A stretch of 64,000 bases of DNA from Lentzea guizhouensis (GCF_001701025.1 NZ_CP016793.1:8060001-8124000), one strand, 5' to 3'. Positions 13,537 through 22,756 are shown, numbered from the stretch's first letter. The notes: generated by a model not told the origin, from the sequence alone. Made by a program: numbers and translations.

Positions 13537-13585
13537 GGGCCCGTGGTTCGATTGCGCCGATCGGAGTGCGAGACAGGAGTTCCGG

Positions 13586-14839
13586 GTGTTGAGCGGGTGG
13601 CTGGCGGAGGCCGTGTCGGTCGTCCTGCTCGGAGTCGTGCTGGTGTGCGCGGTGGTGCGCCCGTGGGGCTGGCCCGAGGCCGTGGTCGCGGTGCCGGCCG
13701 CCGGGATCGCGGTGCTGACCGGGGCGATCGGCCTGCCGCACGCGTGGGACGAGGCGGTGCGGCTGGCACCGGTGGTGTGGTTCCTGGCGGCGGTGCTGGT
13801 GCTGGCGCAGCTGTGTGCGGACGAGGGGTTGTTCCGGGCCTGCGGGGCCTGGTTGGGGCGGTGGGCGGCGGGGCGGCCGCAGCGGTTGCTGGGCGGGGTG
13901 TTCGGGCTCGCGTCGGTGATCACGGCCGTGCTGAGCCTCGATGCGACGGTGGTGTTGCTGACGCCGGTGGTGTTCGCGACGGCGGCGCGGGCAGGGGTGC
14001 GGCCCAAGGCGCCGGTGTACGCGTGCACGCACCTGTCGAACACGGCGTCGACGTTGTTGCCGGTGTCGAACCTGACGAACCTGCTGGCCTTCACGGCGAG
14101 CGGGTTGTCGTTCACGCGGTTCGCGGGGCTCATGGCGGCGCCGTGGGTGGTGGCGGTGCTGGCGGAGTACGTGGTGTTCCGGCGGTTCTTCGCGAGCGAG
14201 CTCGGCACGAGTGCCGAGCCGCGGCGCGAGGAGGTGCCGGAGATGCCGGTGTTCGCGCTGGCGACGGTGGTGGCGGTGCTGGCCGGGTTCGTGGTGACGT
14301 CGGCGGCCGGGGTGGATCCGGCGTGGGCGGCGACGGCCGGGGCGGCGGTGCTGGCGGTCAGGGCGCTGGGGCGGCGGATGACGGTGCGCAAGATCGTGGG
14401 GGCGGTGTCGGTGCCGTTCCTGGCGTTCGTGCTGGCGCTGGGGATCATCGTCAAGGCGGTCGTGGACAACGGGCTCGGCGCGGCGCTGGCACGGGTCATC
14501 CCCGACGGGAGCGGGTTGCTCGCGCTGCTGGCGATCGCGGGGCTGGCGGCGGTGCTGGCGAACCTGATCAACAACCTGCCCGCGGTGCTGGTGCTGCTGC
14601 CGCTGGTGGCGGGGACCGGGCCGGGGGCGGTGCTGGCGGTGCTGCTCGGGGTGAACATCGGGCCGAACCTGACCTACGCGGGGTCGCTGGCGACGTTGCT
14701 GTGGCGGCGGATCGTGCACCAGCACGACCACGACGTCGACCTCGGTGAGTTCACGAGGCTGGGGCTGCTGACCGTGCCGGCGAGTCTGGTCGCGGCGGTG
14801 GTGGCACTGTGGGGGTCCCTGCTGGTGATCGGAGGCTGA
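13586..14839 (+). CDS. ArsB/NhaD-superfamily (SLC13-like) ion permease
   Basis: This is an integral membrane permease of 417 residues with about 11 hydrophobic segments. It belongs to the ion transporter superfamily that includes ArsB arsenite efflux, NhaD and SLC13 permeases. The internal duplication is visible as LSNTASTLLPVSNLTNLLAF in the first half and NLINNLPAVLVLLPL with GVNIGPNLTYAGSLATLLWRR in the second, the latter typical of ArsB. The GTG at 13586 has an AGGAG six bases upstream. No arsR or arsC lies nearby. The next genes are a usp remnant and a Na+/H+ antiporter, so cation/pH homeostasis is as likely as arsenite export. Confidence 0.78.
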   Translation: MLSGWLAEAVSVVLLGVVLVCAVVRPWGWPEAVVAVPAAGIAVLTGAIGLPHAWDEAVRLAPVVWFLAAVLVLAQLCADEGLFRACGAWLGRWAAGRPQRLLGGVFGLASVITAVLSLDATVVLLTPVVFATAARAGVRPKAPVYACTHLSNTASTLLPVSNLTNLLAFTASGLSFTRFAGLMAAPWVVAVLAEYVVFRRFFASELGTSAEPRREEVPEMPVFALATVVAVLAGFVVTSAAGVDPAWAATAGAAVLAVRALGRRMTVRKIVGAVSVPFLAFVLALGIIVKAVVDNGLGAALARVIPDGSGLLALLAIAGLAAVLANLINNLPAVLVLLPLVAGTGPGAVLAVLLGVNIGPNLTYAGSLATLLWRRIVHQHDHDVDLGEFTRLGLLTVPASLVAAVVALWGSLLVIGG

Positions 14840-15264
14840 GCGGCAGTCCTCGTCCGGGTCGTCGAAGGCAGCTGGCCCGCGCGCGTCGACGCGGTGCGCG
14901 ACCACCTGAGTGCGGAGATCACCCTGTTGCACGTCAGCGGGCACGACGTGCCGGAGGTGGCGCACGGGGCGTTCGCCGGGCTGCTCGGGCGCGGGCATCC
15001 GGAACGCGACCCCGGCGACGCCGTGGAGCAGCTGGCCACGACCTCGGGCACCGACCTGCCGGCAGCGGCGGCAGCGCGGCTCGGGCGGCCGTGCGTGCGG
15101 GCTGGAACGGGCTGGACGGGTCGAGCGGGAGGTCGTCGCGGCCGCAGAGGGCGCCGAGCTGCTCGTGCTGGCGCGCGACGGTGACCACCGGCGCCCTGGG
15201 GCTGGTCAGCCGGTTCGTGGTGGACCACGCGCCGTGCGCGGTGCTGCTCGTCTGGCCGGACTGA
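14840..15264 (+). pseudogene. Universal stress protein-like gene remnant
   Basis: Pieces of one small Usp-like protein lie in three successive frames. The first runs from about 14843 (VLVRVVEGSWPARVD to LATTSGTDLPAAAAARLG), the second covers about 15105-15190 (LERAGRVEREVVAAAEGAEL), and the third covers about 15200-15264 (LGLVSRFVVDHAPCAVLLVW). An extra G near 15104 explains the first shift. The second seems to combine an indel with lost codons. No ATG or GTG precedes the first piece after the permease stop. It is therefore broken as given, either by decay or by sequence errors. The reference family is an actinobacterial Usp often found beside CPA1 antiporters. Confidence 0.7.
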
Positions 15265-15288
15265 GCACTCGCGACCAGACTGACGATC

Positions 15289-16986
15289 ATGCAGGAAGTG
15301 GCCTTGCTCGCCGTCGTGGCGGTCCTGATCATCGTCGTCGTCTCGTACATCGCGCCCCGGCTCGGGGTGGCGGCGCCGGTGTTGCTGGTGGTCGTCGGGA
15401 TGGTGTGCAGCCGGCTGCCGGGCGCGCCGCACGTGTTCGTCGAGCCCGAGTGGATCCTCGTGGTGGTGCTGCCGCCGATCCTCTACTCGGCGGCGGTGAA
15501 CGTGCCGGTGATGGACTTCCGCCGCAACTTCCGCACGATCGGCGCGCTGTCGGTGCTGCTCGTCGTCGGCTCGGCGTTCGGCACCGGGGCGTTGATCCAC
15601 TGGCTGCTGCCGGAGATCGGGTTCCCGGCCGCCGTCGCGCTCGGTGCGGTGATCAGCCCGCCGGACGCGGTCGCGGCCACGTCGATCGGCAAGCGACTGG
15701 GGTTGCCGCCGAGGCTCGTCACCATCCTGGAGGGTGAGGGCCTGGTCAACGACGCGACCGCGCTCGTGCTGCTGCGCACCGCCGTCGCGGCAATCGCGGG
15801 CACGGTCAGCTTCTGGGGAGCGCTCGGCGACTTCGGGCGAGCGGTCCTGATCGGCATCGTCGTGGGCGCGGTCGTCGGCATCGTCTCGGTCTGGGCCCGC
15901 TCCCGGATCCAGGGTCAGCCCGTGCTCACGACCGCGATCTCGTTCGTCGTGCCGTTCCTCGCCTTCATCCCGGCGGAGGAGCTGCACGCGTCCGGGGTGA
16001 TCGCCGTCGTGACGGCGGGCCTGATCACCGGTCACCTGAGCGCGCGCAGGTTCACCGCGCACGACCGGATCTCCGAGCGCACCAACTGGCGCACCATCCA
16101 GTTGTTGCTGGAGAACGGCGTCTTCCTCCTCATGGGGTTCGAGATCACGGCGGTCGTCGGCGACGTGCGGGCGTCGGGCGAGAGCGTGTGGACGGCGTTC
16201 AGCCTCGGTCTGCTGGCGACGGTCGCGCTGATCGTCCTGCGCGTGGTGTTCGTGGTGCCGCTGATCGCGTTGCTGCGCAGGCAACAGCGCCGCGCCGACC
16301 AGCTCACCGGCCGGATCGAGGAGGTGCTCGGCAAGATCTCGTCCCGGCCGCCCGACCGGCGCTACGAGCGGGCCACCCGTGCGTTGCAGCGCAAGCACGC
16401 CGACGCCACGTTCTTCGCCGGCGAAGGCCTCGGCTGGCGCGGCGGCGCGGTGCTCGCCTGGTCCGGCATGCGCGGTGTCGTCACCCTCGCCGCCGCCCAG
16501 TCGCTGCCCACCGACGTGCCGCACCGCGCGGAGCTGGTGCTGATCGCGTTCACGGTCGCGATCGTCACGCTGCTGCTGCAGGGCGGCACCCTGCCCGCGC
16601 TCATCAAGCTGCTCGGCATCCGCGGCAACGACGAGGACCACGAACGCCGCGAATACGCGCGCCTGGCCGCCGAGCTCATGGCCGCGACCCAGACCCTGCT
16701 GGAGAACTCCGCGCTCGAACGGGAGAACGGCAAGCCGTTCGACCCGGTCGTCCTCGACAGGGCCCGCGAGCGCGGTCTCGCCATGGCGGAGATCCTCGAC
16801 AAGATGCTGACCGCGGACCGTGATCCGGACAGTCCGATGCACCAGCAACGGGAGCTGCAGCGCTTGTTCCTGGACGCCCAGCAGAACGCCCTGCTCGACG
16901 CCCGCGCGGGCGGGACGTACAGCTCGCACACCCTCGAACGCGCGCAGAACTTCATCGACAGCCAGGCCACCCGGTTCACCGGCTGA
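15289..16986 (+). CDS. Na+/H+ antiporter, CPA1 (NhaP/NHE) family
   Basis: This is a cation:proton antiporter of 565 residues with 12 predicted TM segments and a cytoplasmic tail of about 150 residues. The CPA1 core includes LGAVISPPDAVAATSIGKRL with the transport Asp, and GEGLVNDATALVLLRTA with the Asn-Asp pair. The last TM ends near WSGMRGVVTLAAAQSLP. The tail is hydrophilic, with a possible coiled region. It follows the usp remnant by 24 bp and ends in a strong shared terminator. It probably exports Na+ for pH homeostasis. Confidence 0.9.
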   Translation: MQEVALLAVVAVLIIVVVSYIAPRLGVAAPVLLVVVGMVCSRLPGAPHVFVEPEWILVVVLPPILYSAAVNVPVMDFRRNFRTIGALSVLLVVGSAFGTGALIHWLLPEIGFPAAVALGAVISPPDAVAATSIGKRLGLPPRLVTILEGEGLVNDATALVLLRTAVAAIAGTVSFWGALGDFGRAVLIGIVVGAVVGIVSVWARSRIQGQPVLTTAISFVVPFLAFIPAEELHASGVIAVVTAGLITGHLSARRFTAHDRISERTNWRTIQLLLENGVFLLMGFEITAVVGDVRASGESVWTAFSLGLLATVALIVLRVVFVVPLIALLRRQQRRADQLTGRIEEVLGKISSRPPDRRYERATRALQRKHADATFFAGEGLGWRGGAVLAWSGMRGVVTLAAAQSLPTDVPHRAELVLIAFTVAIVTLLLQGGTLPALIKLLGIRGNDEDHERREYARLAAELMAATQTLLENSALERENGKPFDPVVLDRARERGLAMAEILDKMLTADRDPDSPMHQQRELQRLFLDAQQNALLDARAGGTYSSHTLERAQNFIDSQATRFTG

Positions 16987-17018
16987 CCGCCGACCGGCAG
17001 CGGTGCCGGTCGGCGGTC
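16985..17018. terminator. Bidirectional hairpin terminator after the antiporter
   Basis: A perfect 15-bp stem (16985-16999 with 17004-17018) and a 4-nt loop begin at the antiporter stop codon and serve the convergent minus-strand gene as well. Confidence 0.85.
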
Positions 17019-17031
17019 GTCCCCCTGGAGA

Positions 17032-18010
17032 TCAGCTCTTGAGCGGGACCACGAAGAGATGGCTCATGTGCGAGCCGTGCTTCGACGTGGACCCGCGCGA
17101 GTCGGTCAGGCCCACCGCGGTGCCCTGCACGGCACCGTCCACGCCGTTGTGCCACCCCACCAGGACGTAGGCGTGTTGCTCTGGCAGAGCTGGTCGCCGT
17201 TCCGCTGGTTCACGAAGAGCGCGAGTAGCAGGTCATGTACTTGGTGTCGGCGAAGACGCTGAGCTTCGTGAAGCCCGGCGCGAGGCTGAGCTTCGTGAAG
17301 CCCGGCGCGAGGCCGAAGAACGGCACCGCGGGCTCGCGCGCCGCCACTCGGTGGTTGCCGCGCGGTGTGGGTCGCAGTGTGGGTCGCTGCACGGGTTCGC
17401 CGGTCGTGGAGCCGGCGACGGACGCGACCGCGAACTCCAGAAACCCCGCTGTGCATGGTCCCGGTCTCGTTCTCCTCCGCGTCGAAGAAACGAGCGGTGA
17501 TCGACAGATTGTTGTCGTACGTCGCCTCGCACGGCTCGGCGATCGTGACCGACGCCGGTCGGTCCGGCCGCGCCCACAGCAGAGCCGCCACCAGCACCGC
17601 GACCACCGCCACCACGGCGAGCACCCGCACTCGGCGCCTTCTCGCCCACGGCACCGCCGCGGGACGCTCCACCGGCGCGGGCTCGGCGACCAGCGCGGCC
17701 GCCCGCTCCCACCGCTCACGCCACTGGCCGCGGACCACCTGTTCGTCCTGACCGAGCACGCCGACCGCCAGCGACCTGACGAACTCCCAGGTCGTGTCCC
17801 ACGACGGCAGCTGCGCACCCCGCGCCGCCGCCGACATCGCCGATTTCAACGCCAACGCGCGTGTTCCGCCCGCATGACGTCGTAGGACGGGTCGCCCGCC
17901 TGCTGCTTGAGCTCCCACAGCTGCCGGGCGAAGACCGCGGCCGGCCCGTCGCCGACGGGAGCCTTGGCCACCCGGCCCCTGCGCCTGGCCCTGTCCGGCT
18001 CGTTACCCAC
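17032..18010 (-). pseudogene. Broken HTH plus single-TM protein
   Basis: About 326 codons encode an XRE-like N-terminal HTH (FARQLWELKQQAGDPSYDVM, then LPSWDTTWEFVRS), a single TM (RVLAVVAVVAVLVAALLW) and an extracellular domain ending HMSHLFVVPLKS. These pieces are in three reading frames, with shifts near 17857, 17450, 17222 and 17175. The GTG at 18010 is the best start. HTH-TM proteins of this layout occur in actinomycetes, but I do not recognise the outer domain. The outer domain also carries a perfect 27-bp tandem duplication. As given, no intact product can be made. Confidence 0.65.
17258..17311. repeat. Perfect 27-bp tandem duplication
   Basis: Two identical adjacent 27-bp units (17258-17284 and 17285-17311) duplicate nine codons (LAPGFTKLS on the minus strand) of the broken HTH-TM gene. 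Perfect identity indicates a recent slippage or an assembly artefact. Confidence 0.95.
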
Positions 18011-18273
18011 GGTTCTCCACGTGACGGTCCGTCAGCGTCGGAGTGTGCCAGCGGGCAGGCTGCGGTGGGCGCGGCCGGCGCTTCGGGACGCGTCTGCCCC
18101 TCAGCAGAGCCTGGCCGCTCCGGTTGGGTCACGGGCGCGCCGCCCGCTTCCGTCCCCCAGCGCAGAACCAGGGAGGCCGGCGTCTTGCGGTGCTGGATTC
18201 CCTACGCCGACCGCGCACGACCCACGGTAGCGAGGGGGTCTGACAATTCCGGCCGCTCGGCCGTTCGGGCAGG

Positions 18274-19020
18274 TCAGCGGCCCAGAGCGTGCGTTGCCGT
18301 CGCCCCTCCGTCCACCGCGAACTCCCCGCCGGTGCAGTAGGCGCTCTCGTCGCTGGCCAGGAACAGCACCACGTTCGCCACGTCCTCCGGCTGCCCGATC
18401 CGCCGCAGCGCGAGCCGCTTCCCGATCGGCGACACGTCGATCTCCCGGCCCAGCGCCGTGCTCACCATCGCCGTGTCGATCGCGCCGGGGTGCACCGAGT
18501 TCACCCTGATCCCGTGTTCGCCCAGCTCCAGCGCCGCCACCTTCGTCATGCCGCGGATGGCGAACTTCGAGGCGGTGTAGGCGGTCAGCATGGGCATCCC
18601 GGCGAGGCCCTCCACCGACGACACGTTCACGATCGAGCCGCCACCGGCCCGTTTCATCGACGGGACCACCGCGCGCATGCCGAGGAACGTGCCGACCTGG
18701 TTGATCGAGATCACCCGCTGGTAGTCGGCCAAGGTCGTGTCCGCCAAAGCGGAGAAGTGCAGCACGCCCGCGTTGTTCACCAGCACGGAGATCTCGCCGA
18801 GCTCGCGAGCCGCCTCGACCGCCGCCTCCCAGTCCTGCTCGGACGACACGTCCAGGTGGAAGTAGGAGGCACCGAGGGAGGCGGCCAGCTCCTTGCCCGG
18901 TTCGTCGAGCACGTCAGTGAGCAGCACCGACGCACCCTCCGCGACGAACCGCCTGGCCGCGGCCGCACCCTGGCCCCGGGCCGCGCCGGTGATCAGGGCG
19001 ACCTTGCCGGACAGCCGCAT
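18274..19020 (-). CDS. SDR, 3alpha,20beta-hydroxysteroid dehydrogenase-like
   Basis: This is a classical short-chain dehydrogenase of 248 residues. It has the NAD-binding TGAARGQG near residue 11, NNAG near 88, and the catalytic Ser-Tyr-Lys set in NVSSVEGLAG and YTASK. The ASDESAYCTGGEFAVDGG C-terminus resembles 3alpha(20beta)-hydroxysteroid dehydrogenase (Rv2002/FabG3). It is the last gene of a minus-strand operon starting at the ADH gene under a KstR-type site, so a steroid hydroxyl or keto group is the expected substrate. The ATG at 19020 overlaps the ALDH stop by one base; a GTG one codon earlier is possible. Confidence 0.8.
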   Translation of the reverse strand: MRLSGKVALITGAARGQGAAAARRFVAEGASVLLTDVLDEPGKELAASLGASYFHLDVSSEQDWEAAVEAARELGEISVLVNNAGVLHFSALADTTLADYQRVISINQVGTFLGMRAVVPSMKRAGGGSIVNVSSVEGLAGMPMLTAYTASKFAIRGMTKVAALELGEHGIRVNSVHPGAIDTAMVSTALGREIDVSPIGKRLALRRIGQPEDVANVVLFLASDESAYCTGGEFAVDGGATATHALGR

Positions 19021-20525
19021 CACATCAGCTCGTCGGTCAGCGGCATCATCACCGTCTTGAGCTCGGTGTAGGCCTCGTAGGCGCTTTGCCCGCCCTCGCG
19101 GCCGAGCCCGGACTGCTTGTACCCGCCGAACGGCACGTGCGGTTCCAGCTGGAACCCGTTGATGCCGACCATCCCCGCTCGCAGCGACTTCGCCACGCGG
19201 AACGCGCGTTTCACGTCGTTGGTGTAGATGCCCGCGCCCAGGCCGTACTCGGTGTCGTTGGCCAGCCGGACCGCCTCGTCCTCGTCGTCGAACGGCACCA
19301 CGGTCAGGACCGGGCCGAAGATCTCCTCGCGGGCCACGGTCATGTCGTTCGAGACGTCGGCGAAGATGGTCGGTGCCACGAAGTTGCCGGACGCCAGGTC
19401 ACCTTCCAGGCGGGTGCCGCCGGTGACGAGGCGCGCGCCCTCCTCCTGGCCGCGGTTGATGTAGCCGAGCACGCGGTCGAGCTGCCGCGCGTTGATCAGC
19501 GGGCTCGCCAGCACCGCCGGGTCGAACGGGTCGCCGAACGTCACCGCGCCGGCCATCATCGTGGCCATCGTGACGAACTCCTCCTGCACCTCGCGCGCCA
19601 CCAGCGCACGGGTGTGCGCGACGCACGCCTGGCCGGACAGGCCCATGGTGACCATGCCCATGCAGGTCATCGCGGCGAGGCCCACGTTCGGAGCGTCGGC
19701 GAACACCAGGGCCGGGCTCTTGCCGCCCAGTTCGAGCGACACCCGCTTCATCGTGGCCGCGGAGGCCTCGACGATCTTGCGGCCGACCGTGCGCGAGCCG
19801 GTGAAGCTGATCTTGTCGACCAGCGGGTGCGTGATCAGCGCCTGACCGGTCGGCTCGCCGGGGCCGGTGACCAGGTTGACCACGCCGTCGGGCAGGCCCG
19901 CCTCGGTCAGCAGCTGCACCATCCTGATCACGCAGAACGACGCGAACTCCGACGGCTTCACCACGATCGTGCAGCCCGCCGCCAGTGCGGGCGCGAGCTT
20001 CTGGGCGAACAGCACGAACGGCGCGTTCCACGGCAGGATCGCCGCGACCACGCCGACCGGCTCGCGGAACGTCATCGCCAGGTGGTCACCGCCCTGGTAC
20101 GGCGGCAGGGTCTGGCCGCCGACCTTGTCGATCCACCCGGCGTGGTGCTCGAAGATGTCCGCCGCGATGCCCACCGAGGTCGCGTAGATCTGCCCGAACG
20201 ACAGCGGTACGCCGTTGTCCAGCGCCTGCAGCCCGCGCAGCTCGTCGGAGTGCTCGCGCAGCAGGTTCGCGTACCTGAGCAGCACCCGGACGCGTTCCTG
20301 CACCCGCGCCCGCGACCACACGCCGTCGTCGAACGCCTTGCGCGCCGCTCGCACGGCGTCATCGACGTCCCGCACCGAGGCGACCGCGAACCGGCCGATC
20401 TCCTCGCCGGTCGCGGGGTGGTGGTGCGTCCACGTCTCGTCCGAGTCGCGGAACTGGCCGCCCACGAAGAGCTGGCCGTCCTTCAGCCCCAGCGTCTCGC
20501 GGTGCGGCTGCACGGTGAGCGTCAC
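19020..20525 (-). CDS. NAD(P)-dependent aldehyde dehydrogenase
   Basis: This is an aldehyde dehydrogenase of 501 residues, full length. The Rossmann region carries PWNAPFVLFAQKLAPALAAG and FTGSRTVGRKI. The general-base Glu is in LELGGKSP and the nucleophile Cys is in MGLSGQACVAHTR. The C-terminus has the EIFGPVL and VPFGGYKQSGLGREGG motifs. It lies between two hydroxysteroid-type SDR genes and downstream of an ADH gene. A role oxidising a side-chain aldehyde (for example C26 or a C22 aldehyde) to the acid is plausible but unproven. It follows the preceding SDR gene by 8 bp. Confidence 0.87.
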   Translation of the reverse strand: MTLTVQPHRETLGLKDGQLFVGGQFRDSDETWTHHHPATGEEIGRFAVASVRDVDDAVRAARKAFDDGVWSRARVQERVRVLLRYANLLREHSDELRGLQALDNGVPLSFGQIYATSVGIAADIFEHHAGWIDKVGGQTLPPYQGGDHLAMTFREPVGVVAAILPWNAPFVLFAQKLAPALAAGCTIVVKPSEFASFCVIRMVQLLTEAGLPDGVVNLVTGPGEPTGQALITHPLVDKISFTGSRTVGRKIVEASAATMKRVSLELGGKSPALVFADAPNVGLAAMTCMGMVTMGLSGQACVAHTRALVAREVQEEFVTMATMMAGAVTFGDPFDPAVLASPLINARQLDRVLGYINRGQEEGARLVTGGTRLEGDLASGNFVAPTIFADVSNDMTVAREEIFGPVLTVVPFDDEDEAVRLANDTEYGLGAGIYTNDVKRAFRVAKSLRAGMVGINGFQLEPHVPFGGYKQSGLGREGGQSAYEAYTELKTVMMPLTDELM

Positions 20526-20533
20526 AGTTCCTC

Positions 20534-21379
20534 CTACAGGGCGAGCGTTTCGGTACAGGAGAAGGTCCTCTGCGGATCGCGGGCGGCGAAGTAGCCCGCG
20601 ATGTCGTCGAGCGCGTCGAAGCGCTGTTCCACGGTCGGCGGCGCCATCAACGCGACCATCCCGCCGTGCACCACGAACACCTGCCCGGTGATCTCGGCGG
20701 CCGCGGGCGAGACCAGGTAGGCGACGAACCGCGCCACGTGCACGGGGGCCAGCGGATCGTCACCCTCAGGGGCGTCACCGAAGACGTGCGCGGTCATCCC
20801 GGTGCGCGCACGGGGGCAGATCGCGTTGGCCCGCACACCATAGCGGCCGGTGCCCCGCGCGGTCGCCACCGTCAGCGCCGTGATGCCCGCCTTGGCCGCC
20901 GCGTAGTTCGCCTGCCCCTCCGACCCGAGCAGGCCCGCCTCCGACGACGTGTTCACGATCCGCCCGAAGACCGGTTCCCCGGCCGCCTTCGACTGCTGCC
21001 GCCACAACGCCACCGCGTTGCGCGACAACAAGAAATGCCCGCGCAGGTGCACGCGGACCACGAGGTCCCAGTCCTCGTCGGACATGTTGAACAGCATCCG
21101 GTCGCGCAGCACGCCGGCGTTGTTCACGACGACGTGCAGCCCGCCGAGCTCGACGGCCGCGGCCACCAGGGCGTCCGCGGTGTCACGCTCCCCCACGTCG
21201 CCCTCGACCACCACGCACTTCCCGCCGTGTCCCTCGACCTCGGCCACGACCGCGTCCGCCGCACCCGGCAGGTCGTTCAGCACCAGCGAAGCGCCGGCCC
21301 GGGCCAGTTCACGCGCTTCGGCCCGCCCCAGCCCGGCACCGGCGCCCGTGACGACGGCGACCTTCCCCGCAAGGTCCAC
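20534..21379 (-). CDS. hsd4A: SDR, Hsd4A-like 17beta-hydroxysteroid / beta-hydroxyacyl-CoA dehydrogenase
   Basis: This is a short-chain dehydrogenase of 281 residues resembling the dehydrogenase part of peroxisomal multifunctional enzyme type 2 and mycobacterial Hsd4A (Rv3502c). It has VTGAGAGLGRAEA at the N-terminus, NNAGVLRDRML, NTSSEAG and the catalytic NYAAAKAG. A C-terminal extension ends near GYFAARDPQRTF. Hsd4A oxidises the 22-hydroxyl of steroid side-chain CoA thioesters and also has 17beta-HSD activity. The neighbourhood fdxD-fadE26-fadE27 is the same as around Rv3502c, which supports the name. It differs from Mtb in having ADH and ALDH genes in the same operon. Confidence 0.78.
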   Translation of the reverse strand: MDLAGKVAVVTGAGAGLGRAEARELARAGASLVLNDLPGAADAVVAEVEGHGGKCVVVEGDVGERDTADALVAAAVELGGLHVVVNNAGVLRDRMLFNMSDEDWDLVVRVHLRGHFLLSRNAVALWRQQSKAAGEPVFGRIVNTSSEAGLLGSEGQANYAAAKAGITALTVATARGTGRYGVRANAICPRARTGMTAHVFGDAPEGDDPLAPVHVARFVAYLVSPAAAEITGQVFVVHGGMVALMAPPTVEQRFDALDDIAGYFAARDPQRTFSCTETLAL

Positions 21380-21400
21380 AAGAGACTCCCAAGAAGTGGC

Positions 21401-22486
21401 TCAGTCGAACAGGACTACCTGCCGGATCAGCGAGCCGCCGCCGCGCAACGCCTGCAGGCCCTCGTTGAGGTCCTCGAACCGGATCCTCTTGCTGATCATG
21501 CCTTCGAGGTCGAGCCGACCCTGCCGCCACAGCGCCAGCATCCGCGGCACGTCCCGGCGGAAGTTCGCCGTCCCGTAGAACGACCCGTGCAAGGTCTTGT
21601 CGTGCAGGAACAGCTCCTGCGCGCTGAACGACACCATCGCGTCGGCCCGGCCCGCGCCCACGACCACCGTGTGGCCGCCGCGCCGGGTGAGGTCCCACGC
21701 CTGGCGGATCGTCGCGGGCAGGCCGACCACGTCGAACACGTAGTCGAACCCCATGCCCATGTTCAGCTGGTTGTTCAGGTCCGCGACGCCGTCCGGTTTC
21801 GTCGCGTGCGTCGCGCCGAACCGTTGCGCCACCTCGTGCTTCTCCTCCACCGGGTCGACCGCGACGATCCGGGCCGCAGCCGCCAGCCGCGCGCCCTGGA
21901 CCACCGCGACGCCGACGCCACCGCAGCCGATCACCGCGACGCTCGCGCCCGGTTCGACCTTCGCGGTGTTCAGCACGGCCCCGACCCCGGTCAGGATGCC
22001 GCACGACAACAGCGCGGCGACGTCGAACGGCACGTCGTCGTCGATCTTCATGGCGGCGTCCGCCGGCACGACCATCTCCTCGGCGAACGCGCCGAGTCCC
22101 GCGTACCCGAACGCCGGGTTCCCGCCCACGAGGAACCGCGGCGTGGTGAACGCGGCCAACGTGTGCACCAGACACAGATGCGGTTGTGCGCTAACACATT
22201 GCGCGCACTTCCCGCACGGCGGCACGAAGGTGATCACGACGTGGTCGCCCACCGCGAGCGACGTCACGGCGCTGCCGATCTCGGCGACCACACCCGCGCC
22301 CTCGTGCCCGACCACACCGGGTGCGAGCGCCGGCAGCGTTCCGTCCATGGCGGACAGATCGCTGTGGCACACCCCGCACGCCTTGATCCTGATGCGGACT
22401 TCCTGCGGCCCCGGCGCGGTGGTCGTCACGTCGTCGCGGAGCTCGAGCTTGTCGTCGCCGACCTGGTTCAGCACGGCAGCCTTCAC
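21401..22486 (-). CDS. Zinc-dependent alcohol dehydrogenase (class III-like)
   Basis: This is a medium-chain zinc alcohol dehydrogenase of about 361 residues. The catalytic zinc ligands are in ACGVCHSD and GHEGAGVV. The structural-zinc loop is PPCGKCAQCVSAQPHLC, and the Rossmann motif is VIGCGGVGVAVVQGA. The start is taken at the GTG at 22486, spaced 8 nt from GAGGAG; a GTG at 22495 would sit too close. A KstR-type operator lies 48 bp upstream, so this is the first gene of the KstR-controlled ADH-SDR-ALDH-SDR operon. A sterol-derived primary alcohol is a likely substrate, by context only. Confidence 0.85.
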   Translation of the reverse strand: MKAAVLNQVGDDKLELRDDVTTTAPGPQEVRIRIKACGVCHSDLSAMDGTLPALAPGVVGHEGAGVVAEIGSAVTSLAVGDHVVITFVPPCGKCAQCVSAQPHLCLVHTLAAFTTPRFLVGGNPAFGYAGLGAFAEEMVVPADAAMKIDDDVPFDVAALLSCGILTGVGAVLNTAKVEPGASVAVIGCGGVGVAVVQGARLAAAARIVAVDPVEEKHEVAQRFGATHATKPDGVADLNNQLNMGMGFDYVFDVVGLPATIRQAWDLTRRGGHTVVVGAGRADAMVSFSAQELFLHDKTLHGSFYGTANFRRDVPRMLALWRQGRLDLEGMISKRIRFEDLNEGLQALRGGGSLIRQVVLFD

Positions 22487-22533
22487 CGGTATCACTCCTC
22501 GCTGAGCTCACGGCTGAGGTACCCGTCGCACAC

Positions 22534-22547
22534 TAGAATCTGTTCCT
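22534..22547. promoter_or_regulatory. KstR-type operator upstream of the ADH operon (imperfect)
   Basis: TAGAATCTGTTCCT resembles the KstR consensus TnnAACnnGTTnnA with AAT for AAC and a final T for A. It lies between the fdxD stop and the ADH start and could give the ADH operon its own KstR control. Confidence 0.6.
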
Positions 22548-22564
22548 GTTCGTGACAAGGTCCA

Positions 22565-22756
22565 TCAGCGTGAGACCCTCAGTGCGCCCTTGGGGCACGA
22601 GGCGACGGCCCGCTCGGCCACCGGCGCCTCCGCCGGTGTCACCTCACCCGGCCGGATCTGCAGAACCTCGTCCTCATCAAGGTCAAAGACCTCAGGCAGG
22701 ATCGTCGTGCACACGCCGTGCGCCTCACACAGCGAAGGGTCGACGTCGACCTTCAT
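22565..22756 (-). CDS. fdxD: Small [3Fe-4S]-type ferredoxin FdxD
   Basis: This is a ferredoxin of 63 residues. The cluster ligands fit CEAHGVC (Cys10 and Cys16) and CPKGA (Cys54), the three-Cys pattern of actinobacterial P450 ferredoxins. It starts at the ATG at 22756, five bases after AGGAGG. Divergent from fadE26 across a perfect KstR operator, it matches Rv3503c in position. It probably passes electrons to a steroid monooxygenase such as CYP125, encoded at 41.3 kb. That pairing is inference. Confidence 0.88.
   Translation of the reverse strand: MKVDVDPSLCEAHGVCTTILPEVFDLDEDEVLQIRPGEVTPAEAPVAERAVASCPKGALRVSR

Noticed and set aside
18011..18273. Several open frames in the 263-bp gap between the broken HTH-TM gene and the steroid SDR
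   Set aside because: Codon use and composition are not convincing, there is no RBS and no recognisable motif. A weak internal repeat of about 35 bp is too degenerate to report as a feature.
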